The notes beneath the pieces were generated by a model. It made no database searches, had not been told where the DNA came from, and saw only the letters and a list, made by a program, of their open reading frames with translations. A stretch of 64,000 bases of DNA, from positions 24,487,650 to 24,551,649 of the forward strand of contig NC_079887.1 in the NCBI RefSeq assembly GCF_029227915.1, in the 5' to 3' direction. Shown piece by piece: positions 11,724 to 23,405 of the stretch. This stretch comes from Hydractinia symbiolongicarpus. Its lineage: Eukaryota > Cnidaria > Hydrozoa > Anthoathecata > Hydractiniidae. Position numbers and translations under genes: made by a program. Position 1 is the first letter of the stretch; each line of letters starts with the position of its first letter.

Positions 11724-14327
11724 ATGGGTAAAATAACTGAGTTTAATATCTTACTTGCCAGCAACAGACAAGTGTTTTATCCTGGTGAACGAATGGCAGG
11801 CTCTGTGGTGCTAAATCTTCATGAACCAATGGACATGAAAGGACTGTGCATTGAGTGTTATGGTAACAATTTGACTTAATACTATAAATTCTGCTTTTTT
11901 AATGAATGTTTCAGTTATCATTTGAAGGCAAGAAGTAATTGAAGAGCTGCTTTTATAAGAGAGTGACGTGGACAAAAGGACGCATAATTTTATTGTATTT
12001 CACAAAACAAAGATTAAAATTCACTTTGCTACAAATCCAATAGGTATTTTAGTGCCACTGTTTTTTTGTTAGGCAGTGGCTATTGTCATTGGAGTGAAGA
12101 AACAGGCTCTGGTGAGAACAGACATAGAGTGGACTACCATGGCAATGAATCTCTGTTTACTTATAGTTCTTATTTATTTGGAAATGGATTTACAAAAATA
12201 AAACATCCATGTGGAAGATTTGAGTATCAGTTTATGTTTACCTTACCAGCCATCTTACCAACTTCATTTGAAGGTTCTTTTGGCGGTATCAGATATGGAT
12301 TAAAAGGTATGGGTGTGGGCAAACATGAGTGCTAAACCTTTTATTATAACTATTTCCAAAAGGGGCAATTTGTTGTATTAAATTGAAATATAAAAAAAGG
12401 AAACTGAATTAAAACAGTTGTCCAATTGTCCAAAAAGTAACTCTGACCCATTACACAGCTTAATTTAGATGTATTATCGTTTTGTGCTCTAGCGCAAATT
12501 ATCAGACCATGGAAATTTAATGAAAAAATCATGCGGCCGATTATCATCAATGAACTTATCGATACAAACCAGCCAAATTATGCAACTGGACCAGGTGGAG
12601 AAGTACATAAAGAAGTTGGTTGTTTGTGTTGTGCATCAGGTCCACTGAACCTTAGTGGTATGTTTTTATAGGAGAAGGTTTGTGATTTTTATAGCAATGC
12701 CAGTTTAAAAAAAACATATAAAATGAGGAACTTGTTTTTATATTACTGGAAATTGTTTCTTTTGTAAACCATAACACTATCTATGTCATATAAAATTTGA
12801 TTGTGTAAAAGCTTTAGACAGTTTATTCTTTCACTAGGTGGCTGCTGAAATAACCTTTATTATTTACCTGTTTCCAATATACTATATTACTTTTACCCCT
12901 CCCATATTAACATTATAGACTTTAATCAATAACAATATAGCGGTTTTATCACCACTGATTAAAAACTCGTTTCCATTTAACTGCATTTTTTGTTATTGTG
13001 TAAAAAGATCACAAGCTTTTTGTTAGCAGTTGCACACTTAGGCAAAATCCCTAGTATTCTAAAGGTGCGCATTCGCTAACAAAAAAAGAGTTTGAACATT
13101 TTGTGCTATAGCTGGAAATGCTGTGAAATAAAAACAAGCCTTTATGATCTGCTTACTTTAACCTGTTTAAAAATATTATTGTATGTATATTTATTTTAGC
13201 AAGCTTAGACCGAGCTGCATATTGTCCTGGTGAACACATATTGATCAATGCACAAGTTCAAAATCATACTAGTAGAAACATGACAGCGTTGAAAGCAAAG
13301 TTAGTTCAAAATGTACAATATAATTCCACCACAAATACAAGATTCGATGTTCGAACCATTACTAAGCTTGCCGGTACGTTTGTCTGTAAAAGAAAAATGC
13401 TCACCCTTATGTTTATATCCATTGCTTTAGTGTATCTAGCCTGGCGATGGAATTATTTGCAAGGCTGGCACGCATCTTAAAAACTTATTGACCTTCCTAT
13501 AGTTATAAAAAGTCACCCAAATGATCTTTTAATGTTGCGTAAAATTGGTTTAATGTTCTCTAATTTTCTCAATTGTGATGCGAAAAAAGACACAATAAAC
13601 ACTGTTCCTGGAAAGGGATATACTCTTGGAATTAGGATATTCTTGAAAATGGGATATATATACTCCTGGGAATGGGATATAATCTTGGAATGAGGATATT
13701 CTTGCAAAATGGCATGTACTCTTGAAAATGAAATATACTCCTGAAAAAATCTCTTTGAATGTTACTGAGGAAAAAAAAACACTTTGATTTCTGAAATCTT
13801 TGATCTCTTTTATTTTGAAACTTTTTCTTGTTTATTTTCAGGTATTTTGACTTTTTCTTACATAAGATTGTGAGGTCTGTATACGTTTCTTTTTTAATGG
13901 AATTTCTGTTTTGTCGAGTCAATGCTAGAAAAATCCTGGAGAACTTCTGAAAATCTCCAGGAATTCACATTGGGTTCCCTGTCATCTGTCTTGACTATTG
14001 CGCATTGGCTTTACCTGTTCTGCTCTAAAGGTCCAAAGAATAGTTGCAATATGCAATCACTAATTATACTGCTGCATTATACTGTGGCGCGTGGCCTTGT
14101 GGTTATGGAGTTCGCTTCGTAATCACAAAGACCGTGGTTCGGTCCACAGCGTGGGCATGTTTAGCAAGTGTCTTTACCACAGCTACGAGTCAACCCATGC
14201 CATGTGAGGGAAAATGGGTAGGTAGTGCCGGTATATACTTAATGTGAACATTCCGAACACAGGACCCACATTGATAACAGTGTTTCCAACACTGAAGTGG
14301 CTATATCCTGTATGAATATTCGGAATA

Positions 14328-14361
<34 letters not shown>

Positions 14362-17294
14362 GCACCTCCAAGATTAACCTTGTTGAATTACCACAACTAA
14401 ACATATTTTCAATTTAACATAGGCCCTTCTATACCGAAGAGGGAGTTTGCAAATTGGTCCAACGAGCCTTTCCCAATTCCAGCAACTTGTCCAACTATCT
14501 TGACTTCCAGAGTCATTAGGGTTTCGTATGATGTTGTTATTGAAGTTGAGGTGCCATTGGGGACCAATCTTAAGTTAACAGTACCTGTTACTTTGGGTAC
14601 TGTTCCATTTCGAAGGACGTATGGACAGCCACCAGTGCGGCAACCAGTGGAAGCAGCAAGTAAGTTTTATTGATCTAGACAAATGCTTCGCACAGTGGCC
14701 ATGCCTAAAGTTTTCTGAATTACCTAAAAAAAGAGACCCTGTTCAAATCTGTATGCTTTTAAAATACCGAGACTCCGTAAATGTCCTAAATAACCTACAA
14801 TTTGCTCCTAAAACAGTAATTTTCCTACAATTTCTTATTATCTGTTTATTTCAAAAAATTGTGTATGTTAGGGAAGTCTTGATTATCAGTAACTCTTCAT
14901 TCTCTGCAAAAAGTTTGTTTAAATCGTGTTTTCTCGTGATTTTTTGACACCTAAAGCTCCTAAATTCTAAAGAACTAAAAGTGTAAGATTGTAAACCTGT
15001 AGCCACCGTTTTTAGGGGAATGACTCTACGTAAGTATTTTAGTTAGGCAGACATAAAGAAACGGCACTGTTCAAAATTTAAAGGAATAATCAAAAATTAT
15101 CTTTCAACATTTCGCGCGTGTTAATTTCTACGAGAAATGTAGTGATGAGGTTGAGTGTCAAATTTTGTGAGATTGATGTAAGTTTTAAAGATAGAGTAAT
15201 CCTAAAACAAAACGATAATGCTCTCTTTGAACAGTGTCGTCATGTATGCCAACGCAAAAAGAAGTCGTGTCAAGGACACGCGAAATATTTATGCATAAAT
15301 AAAAAATGTGAATTTGAATTTGATATTTACATGGGCTAACGACTTGTCTTTATATTAGTAATACCCGTATTCTATCTGTGCACAAGAAAAACGTTACGAA
15401 GATACGAAATACTAATGGATTTTTCCACAGGCTAAACGACTAGTCTATAATACCCGTACTCTGTGCCAAAAAAGAAACGTTACGCAGATACAAAATATTA
15501 ATAGGTTTTCCACAGGCTTGACGACTAGTCTATAATAATAACCGTATTCTGTCTGTGTACGAGAGAAAAAAACGTTGAGGATATGCGAAGTATATTAATG
15601 GATTCTTCCACGGGCTTAACGACTAGTTTATAATAACAACCGTATTTTTGTCAATTGAACATAGTTGCGCCGCACCTGTATTTCGACCCCTGGCAGAATA
15701 ATTTTATTACTTCGTGTTTACAGACGAACAAGAATGCACAAAACACCGATGCGGTAAATATGTACGCAGGCGTATTCCCTCCTCTGAATATTTCAGGGGC
15801 TAACAGATAATAATATACTCTTGTGAACAAGCCTGGTTAAAACTTGTGACACGAAGAAAACACATCTTTAATCACACATTTCCTATTGGAATAATATAAT
15901 ATGAATTATCAAGTTTTGATAAGTGACTAGGAAAAGAAATTTCGTTTGACTTCGGAAATACATTAATGTTGATATAAAAGAATGCGTCGTAAATATTTGC
16001 GAATTAAGCTCCAAATCGTCAAATTTATAGCGCAAAAGATGACAGCAAAACATTTTATATAATTCACTTTGTTTTTAACGCTTAGTTGCCTAGAATTGTC
16101 ACTTTGTTTGCAATGTTTTAAAAAAGTGCTCTCAAATGCAGATGACGGATAGAGTTTCTATGAAACATATTGTCGCTTTTAAAAGTATTTAATGAAGCAA
16201 CGCTACCGAAGTTCCACCTTTAGTCTAAAGCGCCTTTATAGCATATTTCTGAAAAAATCTCTTAGTCTTCAGTGTTTATTCACCGTAAACTTTTTTGGTT
16301 TTTTGTATCAATACAATTCAAAATCATTTTTTTAACAAACCTTAATTTTCTTCTTCCGTAAGGCCATTGCATGTTCTTTGTTTGAGTAAGTGGTATAAAA
16401 ATTTACCTGTTGTTAACAATATTGTGAGAACTGTATTACCGCTTCTTTCATTTACTTTAAGGTTTCGTCCCATCCAACTTCGCACCTCCGCCTGCCAATA
16501 TACTTGGTTATCCAGACATGGCACCACCTTCCTATGCACCAGTTGCAGGCGAAGCAGCAGTTAATATCGCTGATGCCCAACATACTGGTGACCAACATAC
16601 TGGTGGCCAACTAACCTATACACCGGTGTATACGTTTGCTCAACCTTATCAGGTATGTGAACTCGTTTATTTCATGTGTTCAATTATTAAATACCCAATT
16701 ATTAAATTCAGATGTTTATATTTCCAATAATTTTAGGTAACCAACTGTTCCTAACGATATCATTTGCACCATAACTTTTAACTTAATTTTTTGCTTTGGT
16801 TAATATATTACAAAATCTATCTGCGAACCTCGACTGACAGGGTAACACGCCAAAAATGTTTTACAAAAACTTCTTAATAATACTCACTTCAAAACGGCCA
16901 CTATAAACTGTCCATGTCTTGTTTTTACGTTGATCAAGAACTCCAATTATTGTCATATGTTATTTTTAAGGAACTCCTGTTTAATCATGCAAATAAAATG
17001 GTGCCGCAGCTACATTTATGCTTAGTGTTAAGTCTTTCCCGCATGTGTAACTATTCTTTTACATTTTAGTTTCCTGCTGGAACGGGTGTTCCAAACCCGC
17101 CCCCGTCGTCATCACAAGGTCCTCCACCGCAGATTGGCTTCTCACACTATCCTGCAAGTTCGCAGCCTAATACTTATCCAGAACAACCTTATCCGGAGAA
17201 GCCTCATGTCGCGCCTCCATATCCGCAAAGTTTAAGTACCAGACCTCCGTATCCGGAGAATTTACCGAACGAACCTCCGTATCCGGCGAACTAA
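11724..17294 (+). CDS. Alpha-arrestin (arrestin domain-containing protein), tandem copy 2, seven exons
   Basis: Exons: 11724-11862, 12073-12306, 12493-12657, 13200-13373, 14423-14659, 16462-16652, 17070-17294. They total 1,365 bp, or 454 aa. Intron phases (1,1,1,1,1,0) equal those of copy 1, and exons 1, 3 and 4 have the same lengths (139, 165, 174 bp), which shows tandem duplication. The N-arrestin half has VFYPGERMAGSV, YCHWSEE, YQFMFTLP and RPWKF; the C-arrestin half has DRAAYCPGE and VQNHTSRN. The APPSYAP motif in exon 6 is a WW-ligand PPxY, and exon 7 adds PPYPQ/PPYPE/PPYPA. The role is inferred as in other ARRDC adaptors. Introns are longer than in copy 1 and hold a SINE (intron 4) and a repeat array (intron 5). 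The stop falls in the third unit of a 30-bp repeat array that continues for about 660 bp, so the tail may have been cut short. Confidence 0.92.
13605..13748 (+). repeat. Degenerate tandem repeat, about 18-21 bp units
   Basis: About eight imperfect units of the type CTTGGAATGAGGATATT lie within intron 4 of the second arrestin-like gene. Confidence 0.75.
14083..14361 (+). mobile_element. tRNA-derived SINE, copy 1
   Basis: A tRNA-like head has GTGGCCTTGTGGTTATGG near the A-box position and a clear B-box GGTTCGGTCC at about 14129-14142. A unique body follows and an (AAT)n tail closes it at 14329-14361. A second copy with the same layout lies at 41292-41532 on the other strand. This copy is in intron 4 of the second arrestin-like gene. 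Confidence 0.82.
15333..15655 (+). repeat. Tandem array of about 90-bp units, 3-4 copies
   Basis: Units share CGACTAGTCTATAATA, CCCGTATTCTGTCTGTG, AAACGTTACG and TTTCCACAGGC. They lie in intron 5 of the second arrestin-like gene. The unit belongs to a dispersed family with CTAGT-ended copies elsewhere in the window (for example 31831-31991). Confidence 0.85.
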
Positions 17295-17960
17295 CCGGAC
17301 GCACCTCCATATCAGGAGAATTAACCTGACGCACCTTCGTATCCAGAGAATTTCACAAACGCACCTCTGTAGCCGGAGAATTTATGAAACGCACCTCCGT
17401 ATCCTGTGAATTTACCGAATGCACCTTCGTATCCAGACAGTTTACCAAATGCACCTCCGTATCCGGAGATTTTTGAACGCATTTCCGTATCCGCAGAATT
17501 AACCTGACGCACCTTGGTATCTGGAGAATTAACGAAACGCTCCTTCGTATCGGAAGAATTTCCCAAACGCACCTCTGTATCCGGAGAATTTACCAAATGC
17601 GCCTTCGTATCCAGAGAGTTTAATAGATGCACCTCCGTATTCGGAGAATTTACCAAACGTACCTCCGTATCCGGAGAATTTATTGAACGCACTTCCGTAT
17701 CCGCAAAATTAACCTGACGCACCTTGGTATCTGGAGAATTCACGAAACGCACCTTCGTATCCGAAGAATTTCCAAACGCACCTCTGTAGCCTGAGAATTT
17801 ATAAAACGCACCACTGTAGCCGGAGAATTTTAAAACGCACCTCCGTATCCGGAGAATTTACCAAATGCACCTCCACATCCGGAGAGTTTCCCAAATGCAC
17901 CTTCGCATCCGGAGAATTTACTGAACGTACCTCCGTATTCGGAGAGTTTACCAAACGCAA
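17206..17960 (+). repeat. 30-bp minisatellite of about 25 units, coding at its start and decayed beyond
   Basis: The consensus CCTCCGTATCCGGAGAATTT plus TACCAAACGCA encodes a PPYPENLPNA-type decapeptide. Only the first three units are inside the arrestin-like frame; TAA in the third ends it. The others keep the 30-bp spacing, apart from a few 28-29-bp units, but contain TAA/TAG. The order of variant units repeats about every 210 bp (compare 17508-17580 with 17718-17790), showing higher-order duplication. The minus strand reads open for 143 codons through part of this by chance. Confidence 0.9.
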
Positions 17961-19653
17961 GAATTAGCACAATGCACAGCCTCACAAAAAAGTATTAATG
18001 CAATGCACTAATATATTTATGTGAAGTGAGCAACTAGCTCATCTTGCACATCTATGTCGAATGGTTTATTTTAAGTCTATTCTTTTTAACCTGAAATCCC
18101 AGCTTGATATTCTCATGAAGCATATTCGTAAAAACGCGTGTGTTGTACGGCTCCAAAATATCACGAAAAGGAAAAAGATAAAACCGGCGACAAATTGTAG
18201 CATGCTAGTCGGCCCTAAGTGAAAAAAAATTTGAGTGCACCCTCTTTTTGAAGCAAAATTGCATAAGCAAGAAGAAGTTTAAATCCTTCAAAAAAAAGAA
18301 CTGATAAGAAACCACTCAGCTTGTAGTGGGAAAAAAACTTGAAGAAAGGGCGTAAAAAGCAGTAATAGACATGTTATAGGAGTTATGGACGTCTCAAACA
18401 TCAAATTTGATGAAAACTAATTTTAATTCTGATTGGACAAGCAAGCGACAGTTGGGACTGAAAAACACAATCTATACGCAACACGTGTGTTGCGTATATG
18501 TAAAAAGCGTGAACCTGAGAAACAGTTGGACCGTTGATATTTTGGTTTATTCTGCACAGTTTTTTTTATTTTAATGCACGCAGTGTTTTGGTTACGTACT
18601 TTTTACATTTTTTATCAAACAAATTAATTTGCTTTATAGGTGTTATTATTTTTAAGGAAAAGTAATTGTGTTCAAATATACCTGTTGGGAGATAAGAGTC
18701 TATTTTTATTTCTTGTATATTGTTGGACAAAAGTAACAAAATCTGACCGATATGATTTATTAATTATGAAGCACACAGGTGTCAGTTTTAGCTGGAAGCT
18801 CAATCCGGATGATTTAAGAATTAATTAAAAGTGTGCTTGTGTTTGAATGAATAAATTGACTGTGTCAGTCTGTAATTTTAAAAGCTGCAATGCTGTTGTT
18901 AAGTTCTCTTTTTGTCTGCTAAAAATATTATCTTTTAAGGATGATATTACATTTTTAAACCACGTAACAATTCACTTTTATTATTTTAGCTATGTAATTA
19001 GCAGGCTAGCTAGTGAATAGCTAGTTAACTAGCTACTATTATTGTTCGCGACACTACACTATTCCTACACACGGTAATTTATCAATGCATTTATGTATCA
19101 CTCGCAGAGCTACGTCCAATTTTCTTACACTGACACAAAAAAGAAACTTTAAATAAGTTACCTGTTTGTTGATTTTATTTCTTCTTAAAGCATGATTTGA
19201 AGTGAATATTCCAGAAAAGACAGATTATTCTATTTTTTTACTTGTTTTACAGCTGTGTTTTACGGATAACGTGATGCAGTTACGTTATAGATGATACGTT
19301 TGTAATAATCTAAATGAAACATTTCTCATCAGCGAATTACAAATATATCAAATGTGAACTTAAACGCTTGAGGAGTTCTGCGCGTGAATAGCTTCTGCTT
19401 TGGGACGCTTTTTTTTTAAGTTTACACTTTTGCACACGTACATCTAAACATATATACTTGCAAAGATATTTATCTTCTAACAACATATGTCGTTGTCAAC
19501 CTTTTTATCTCACATTTATATCATACGCGAATACTAAAGAAAGAAATACCAAATAAATACTTAGAATACGCTACCTGTCTTTCGATGCGTTATTTCTTCT
19601 TTAAGTGCAGTATTAAAAAAGTATTCCAAGATGCTTCATATTTTTTAACTTAT
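17961..19653. other. Intergenic stretch, no gene recognised
   Basis: AT-rich sequence. The only structure noted is an inverted repeat with 10-bp arms and a 4-bp centre at 18474-18497. The open frame at 18640-18828 has no recognisable domain. Confidence 0.5.
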
Positions 19654-19929
19654 TACCTTAAGTGGGTAAATTTTCGCGTGGATTAATTTTCGCAGTTTTC
19701 GCGAATTTTGGCCATTTTCGCGAAATTTAGTCCACGCAAAAAATTTTGAAGGCCCTTGATTCGCGAAAATTAATCCACGCGAAATTATTTGAAATTTTAC
19801 AATCGCGAAAATAAAAGTTCGCGAAATAAAAGAAAAAAATCAAATTTTTGTACTTGATAATATTTTTACGTTTATCTTTCTCAGCAGAACATCAAAAATA
19901 CTAACAAGTAGATTATAAATAAATCAAAC

Positions 19930-20586
19930 TCAATCTATAATAATTGTATTATTCCTGTTCTTATTTTTGGCTGGACCTCCGTTCCTGTTAAAGAAGGACC
20001 GAATATTCTTTGATTTCGGTACGTTTGTTTGGTCAGTCGCTTTTCTCTTCTTCTTCTTCTTATTTCTCTGTTGATTGATATGTTGATTTGGATCGGCAAT
20101 AACAACTGGTACTTGTTCAATAAATGATCCCATAATAATTTCTTCCTTCGGCTCACAATAAAGTTTGAGTACGAGTTCCTCATATCTTTTCAAAAGAAGA
20201 TGTCCCAGGACACTAGCTGGCATTGTTACTTTGATCATGCATGGAATTTCCAAACCTCCCTGGAATAACGGGGATCGTCGATAGTGTGTAGCTGTCAGTT
20301 CTGCTTCCACATTGGCACCTCTGTCCAACAGAAACTTTGTTAGCCGAGATATCTCCCCCGGCAAATGGCCAACGGTAGTTTGGACACCACCTTGTTAACC
20401 AAGATCTTGGGATCATCGTGCTCCAGGAACGTTGGATCTCCGTTCCGACTATCCTTTGGACACCAGCTTGTAATGTTTTGATTGCGAACATGTCAAAGAC
20501 ATTATTTTCTTCGAATAAACACGTTAACTTTTCTTCCTCAGATGGGCCCCAAACATCACGATACACGTGAAAACCACGAATAGCAG
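19930..20586 (-). pseudogene. HIRAN-like domain protein, broken
   Basis: On the minus strand an exon opens after a TTTTTTCAG acceptor (exon from 20586) and encodes GFHVYRDVWGPSEEEKLTC, then NNVFDMFAIKT. After a disrupted stretch of about 70 bp a different frame continues with VGHLPGEISRLTKFLL and GGLEIPC. These are the strand and turn motifs of the HIRAN-like proteins that are numerous in cnidarians. The C-terminus has a lysine/arginine-rich patch and a short tail ending at 19930. HIRAN domains of helicases such as HLTF and Rad5 bind 3' DNA ends, so a role in handling transposon or target ends is conceivable but unproven. The first exon was not located. The duplicated-looking GGTGTCCAAA near the break suggests a local duplication as the lesion. 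Confidence 0.7.
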
Positions 20587-21054
20587 CTGAAAAAACGAAA
20601 CTCTTGTTTGCACGAGCCCTTGTGTCTTTGTTTTTGCAAGTGAAGTTTTTGCAAGTTATTATATTATTCTTGGATAAAAAGTAAACATTCGAAACTTGAG
20701 AGCGAACGTTCTATGGCTAGATGTGAACAGCGCCTAATAGAAAGAAGCACTTGTCTATTTTTATAAAAGGAGCTTAAAGATTCGATTTAGAAATAAGGTG
20801 TTCCATTTCCAGATATGGATAGGACTTTAGGGAGAAATCTTAAGTGTGTATGTACCCCTAAAATTGGAATTTGAAATAAAACGTTCTATTTGTAGATGTG
20901 GGGGGATGTGAGCAGCGCTTTAAAGAGAAAAAGACACAGGGTAGATAAAGCTTTACAAAGTAAAAACATTCACATTTTCTACACAATAAACATTGATTGT
21001 GTTTCGCTGTGAAAAGTGGAAATAAGGTGTCTCGTTTTGGTTCCAGCTTGAATC

Positions 21055-23038
21055 ATGTCTATCCTTCAAAGCCTTGGTAAGATTAAAGAAATGAGAAACA
21101 GTGCTGTGGCTAAAGAAAAGCAAGCTAACTCGGATTTTACTGTTGGAAAATCAAATAAATCTTCAAAGAGGTTGCCATTAACAACCTAACAACAGCCATG
21201 TCACTCAGAGACAGGTCTTGGTGTTTTGGATTTCGATGCAGTTTCAACGGCAGTAAGTGAAAACAACGTAAAGACTAAAAGAGAACGATATTACAAGTAC
21301 ACAGACGAAGAGAGATTCAATATAGGAAAACATACAGCAGAATTCGGTGCAAAGAGCGCATTAAGAAAGTTCAAGGGACGATTCCCAAATTTAAACAAGA
21401 GTACCACACGTTCAATGAGGGAGAAGTATGAGAAAGAGATAAGATTGGCAAATCTTCAAGGACGTGATCCAGAGATGAAGTTAAAATCCGAGCGGCGTGG
21501 ACGACCTCTTCTACTTGGACCAATCGATATGTTAGTGCAGAATTATTTACGAGTGAGTACTTATTTGAATTTACATGGTATTTTTCTCAACGTGGACGAT
21601 TTTTAGGCCATTTTTTTCAAGTGGGAGGAGGTCTGTGAAACTTTTTTTATAAGAATAACTTTTTTCTATATTAATATCAGGGCGAGATTTCGGAGTTAGA
21701 ACAAAATCAAATTGACTAATAAACCTGATATTTTGTTCTATCTATTACTTTTCTATTGAAGCAAAAATTAACTATTTTACAGGCTGTTCGAGCACGTGGT
21801 GGTGTAGTTTCGTTTACCATTGCAGAATCAGTTGCGATCGCTTTGATCAGAAAGCAATATAACTTGGATCACATTAAAGTAACTGGCTCATCTTTTGCAG
21901 AAAGCATCCTACGTAGAATGAAGTTCGTGAGGCGGTTTGGAACCACTGGCAAAGTACAAAACTCAGAAGATCTTCGTCAGGAGCTCTCAAAGAATTTTTG
22001 TATGGTATCGTAAGCAAAATCGAAAAGCATAAAATACCACACTCAATGGTGCTGAACCTAGATCAAACTCCTTCAAAGTATGTTCCAACCTCGAATAAGA
22101 CCATGGCTAAACAGGGATCGAAAACCGTACCAATTAAAGGGTCAACAGATAAACTATCTATAACGGCAACATCTACAATCACACTGGAAGGACATTTCCT
22201 TCCTATTCAGCTGATTTACGCTGGCAAAACAAAGAAAAGCCTGCCTAGAGTTGATTTCCCAAAAAGCTTTAGTCTGAATGCGAACCCCAAGCATTACAGC
22301 AATGAAACAGAATCAATTAAGATCTTGGAGGATATCATGATACCTTACGTCAAAAAAGAAAAGAAGAAATTAGGTTTAAAGGAAGATCATTTCGCCCTTC
22401 TTATCATGGATGTATTCAAAAGGCCAAATGACACCCAAAGTGTTGAATGTTTTAAAAAACAATCACATCTTACTTCAAAGTGTGCCTGCGAATTTCACTT
22501 ACCTCTTTCAACCCCTTGACGTCCAAGGTGGTCCTAACGGGTACGTCAAAAGAATGATGAAACAAAAATTTTCAAAATGGTACACTGCCAAGATCATGCA
22601 AGCTTTAGATGCGGGTAAGCCTCTTGCCGAAATAGAAGTGGATTTGAAGTTGTCGATCGTAAAGCCCATACATGCTAAATTGATTATAGAGGTCTACAAT
22701 CAAATGACCTCGGAAGAAGGTAAAAAAAGGTCTGTTTGAAAGGGTGGTAGGTGTCAGGTATTAAAGATGCAGTCGACCAAGGGTTATCTGAATTACCATC
22801 CCTGGATCCATTCGCAGATATAGATCCCATGCTCGAGACTGGAATTGACGAAAGTGAAGCTCAAATCCAGTCAAATTCTCTCTTGAAAGGCTCAAAGTAC
22901 ATAAGTGAATCTGGAAGAGATAGAGAGGAGGAAAGCGATTGTGAGTATGTTGATGGAGATGAAGTTGATGATGACGAAGGAGACGATCCTTTCGATGACG
23001 AGTCGGAGTCGGATGATGATGATGAGAATGAGGAATGA
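21055..23038 (+). pseudogene. pogo/Tigger-like DDE transposase, broken by one nonsense codon and frameshifts
   Basis: ATG at 21055 gives MSILQSLGKIKEM. TAA at 21187 interrupts, then the same frame continues with a helix-turn-helix-like segment (YTDEERFNIGKHTAEFGAKS). An intron with GTGAGT at 21553 and AG before 21783 joins NYLR to AVRARGG. The catalytic core shows LNLDQTP (first D), LLIMDVFK (second D) and LFQPLDVQGG (third D), as in the DDE_1 family that cuts and pastes DNA at TA. Frame changes are needed near 21995 (T run), 22420 (A run) and 22725 (A run), followed by a TAG. The acidic tail (about 22925-23038) ends at TGA. All three indels lie in homopolymers, so either decay or assembly error could be responsible. 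Confidence 0.85.
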
Positions 23039-23405
23039 AGATCATAAGATTTTTTTTCATTTACTGTATTTAGGTAGACTTTCTAGAAAACATGTTACAA
23101 TCAAAAAATATTACGAGTTCAACTCTTCATTTTAATTATAAACTCTAGTAAGCTCCTAAAAGTACTTTCTTTGAAGTTTTTTGAAAGCTTTTGAGTGACT
23201 TTGTCTACCTTTGTTCGATTAAAAAACACACATCTCTTTTCTAGTTAAACTTATATAGTCGCGAAATTAAATAAAGAAGGCCTAATTCGCGAAATTTAAT
23301 CCACGCGAAAATTTTAAAGACCCTTGATTCGCGAAATTTAATCGCGAAATCTTTAAATTCTCGTCTCGCGAAAATTAGTACACGCGAAAATTTATCCACT
23401 TAAGG

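Larger units (their letters stand above)
19656..23405. mobile_element. pogo-like DNA transposon with a second, HIRAN-like gene (decayed)
   Basis: Terminal inverted repeats begin CCTTAAGTGGGTAAATTTTC on the left and CCTTAAGTGGATAAATTTTC on the right. They match over 38 bp with three differences and are flanked by TA on both sides (19654-19655 and 23406-23407), as in the Tc1/mariner-pogo superfamily. Subterminal regions on both ends carry several copies of TTCGCGAAAATTAATCCACG-type motifs. Inside are two head-to-head genes: a HIRAN-like fragment on minus and a DDE transposase pseudogene on plus. Both are broken. Confidence 0.9.

Noticed and set aside
17321-17752. 143-codon minus-strand frame with NSPDTEVR repeats
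   Set aside because: It is the antisense of the arrestin tail minisatellite; the repeat period creates the open frame.
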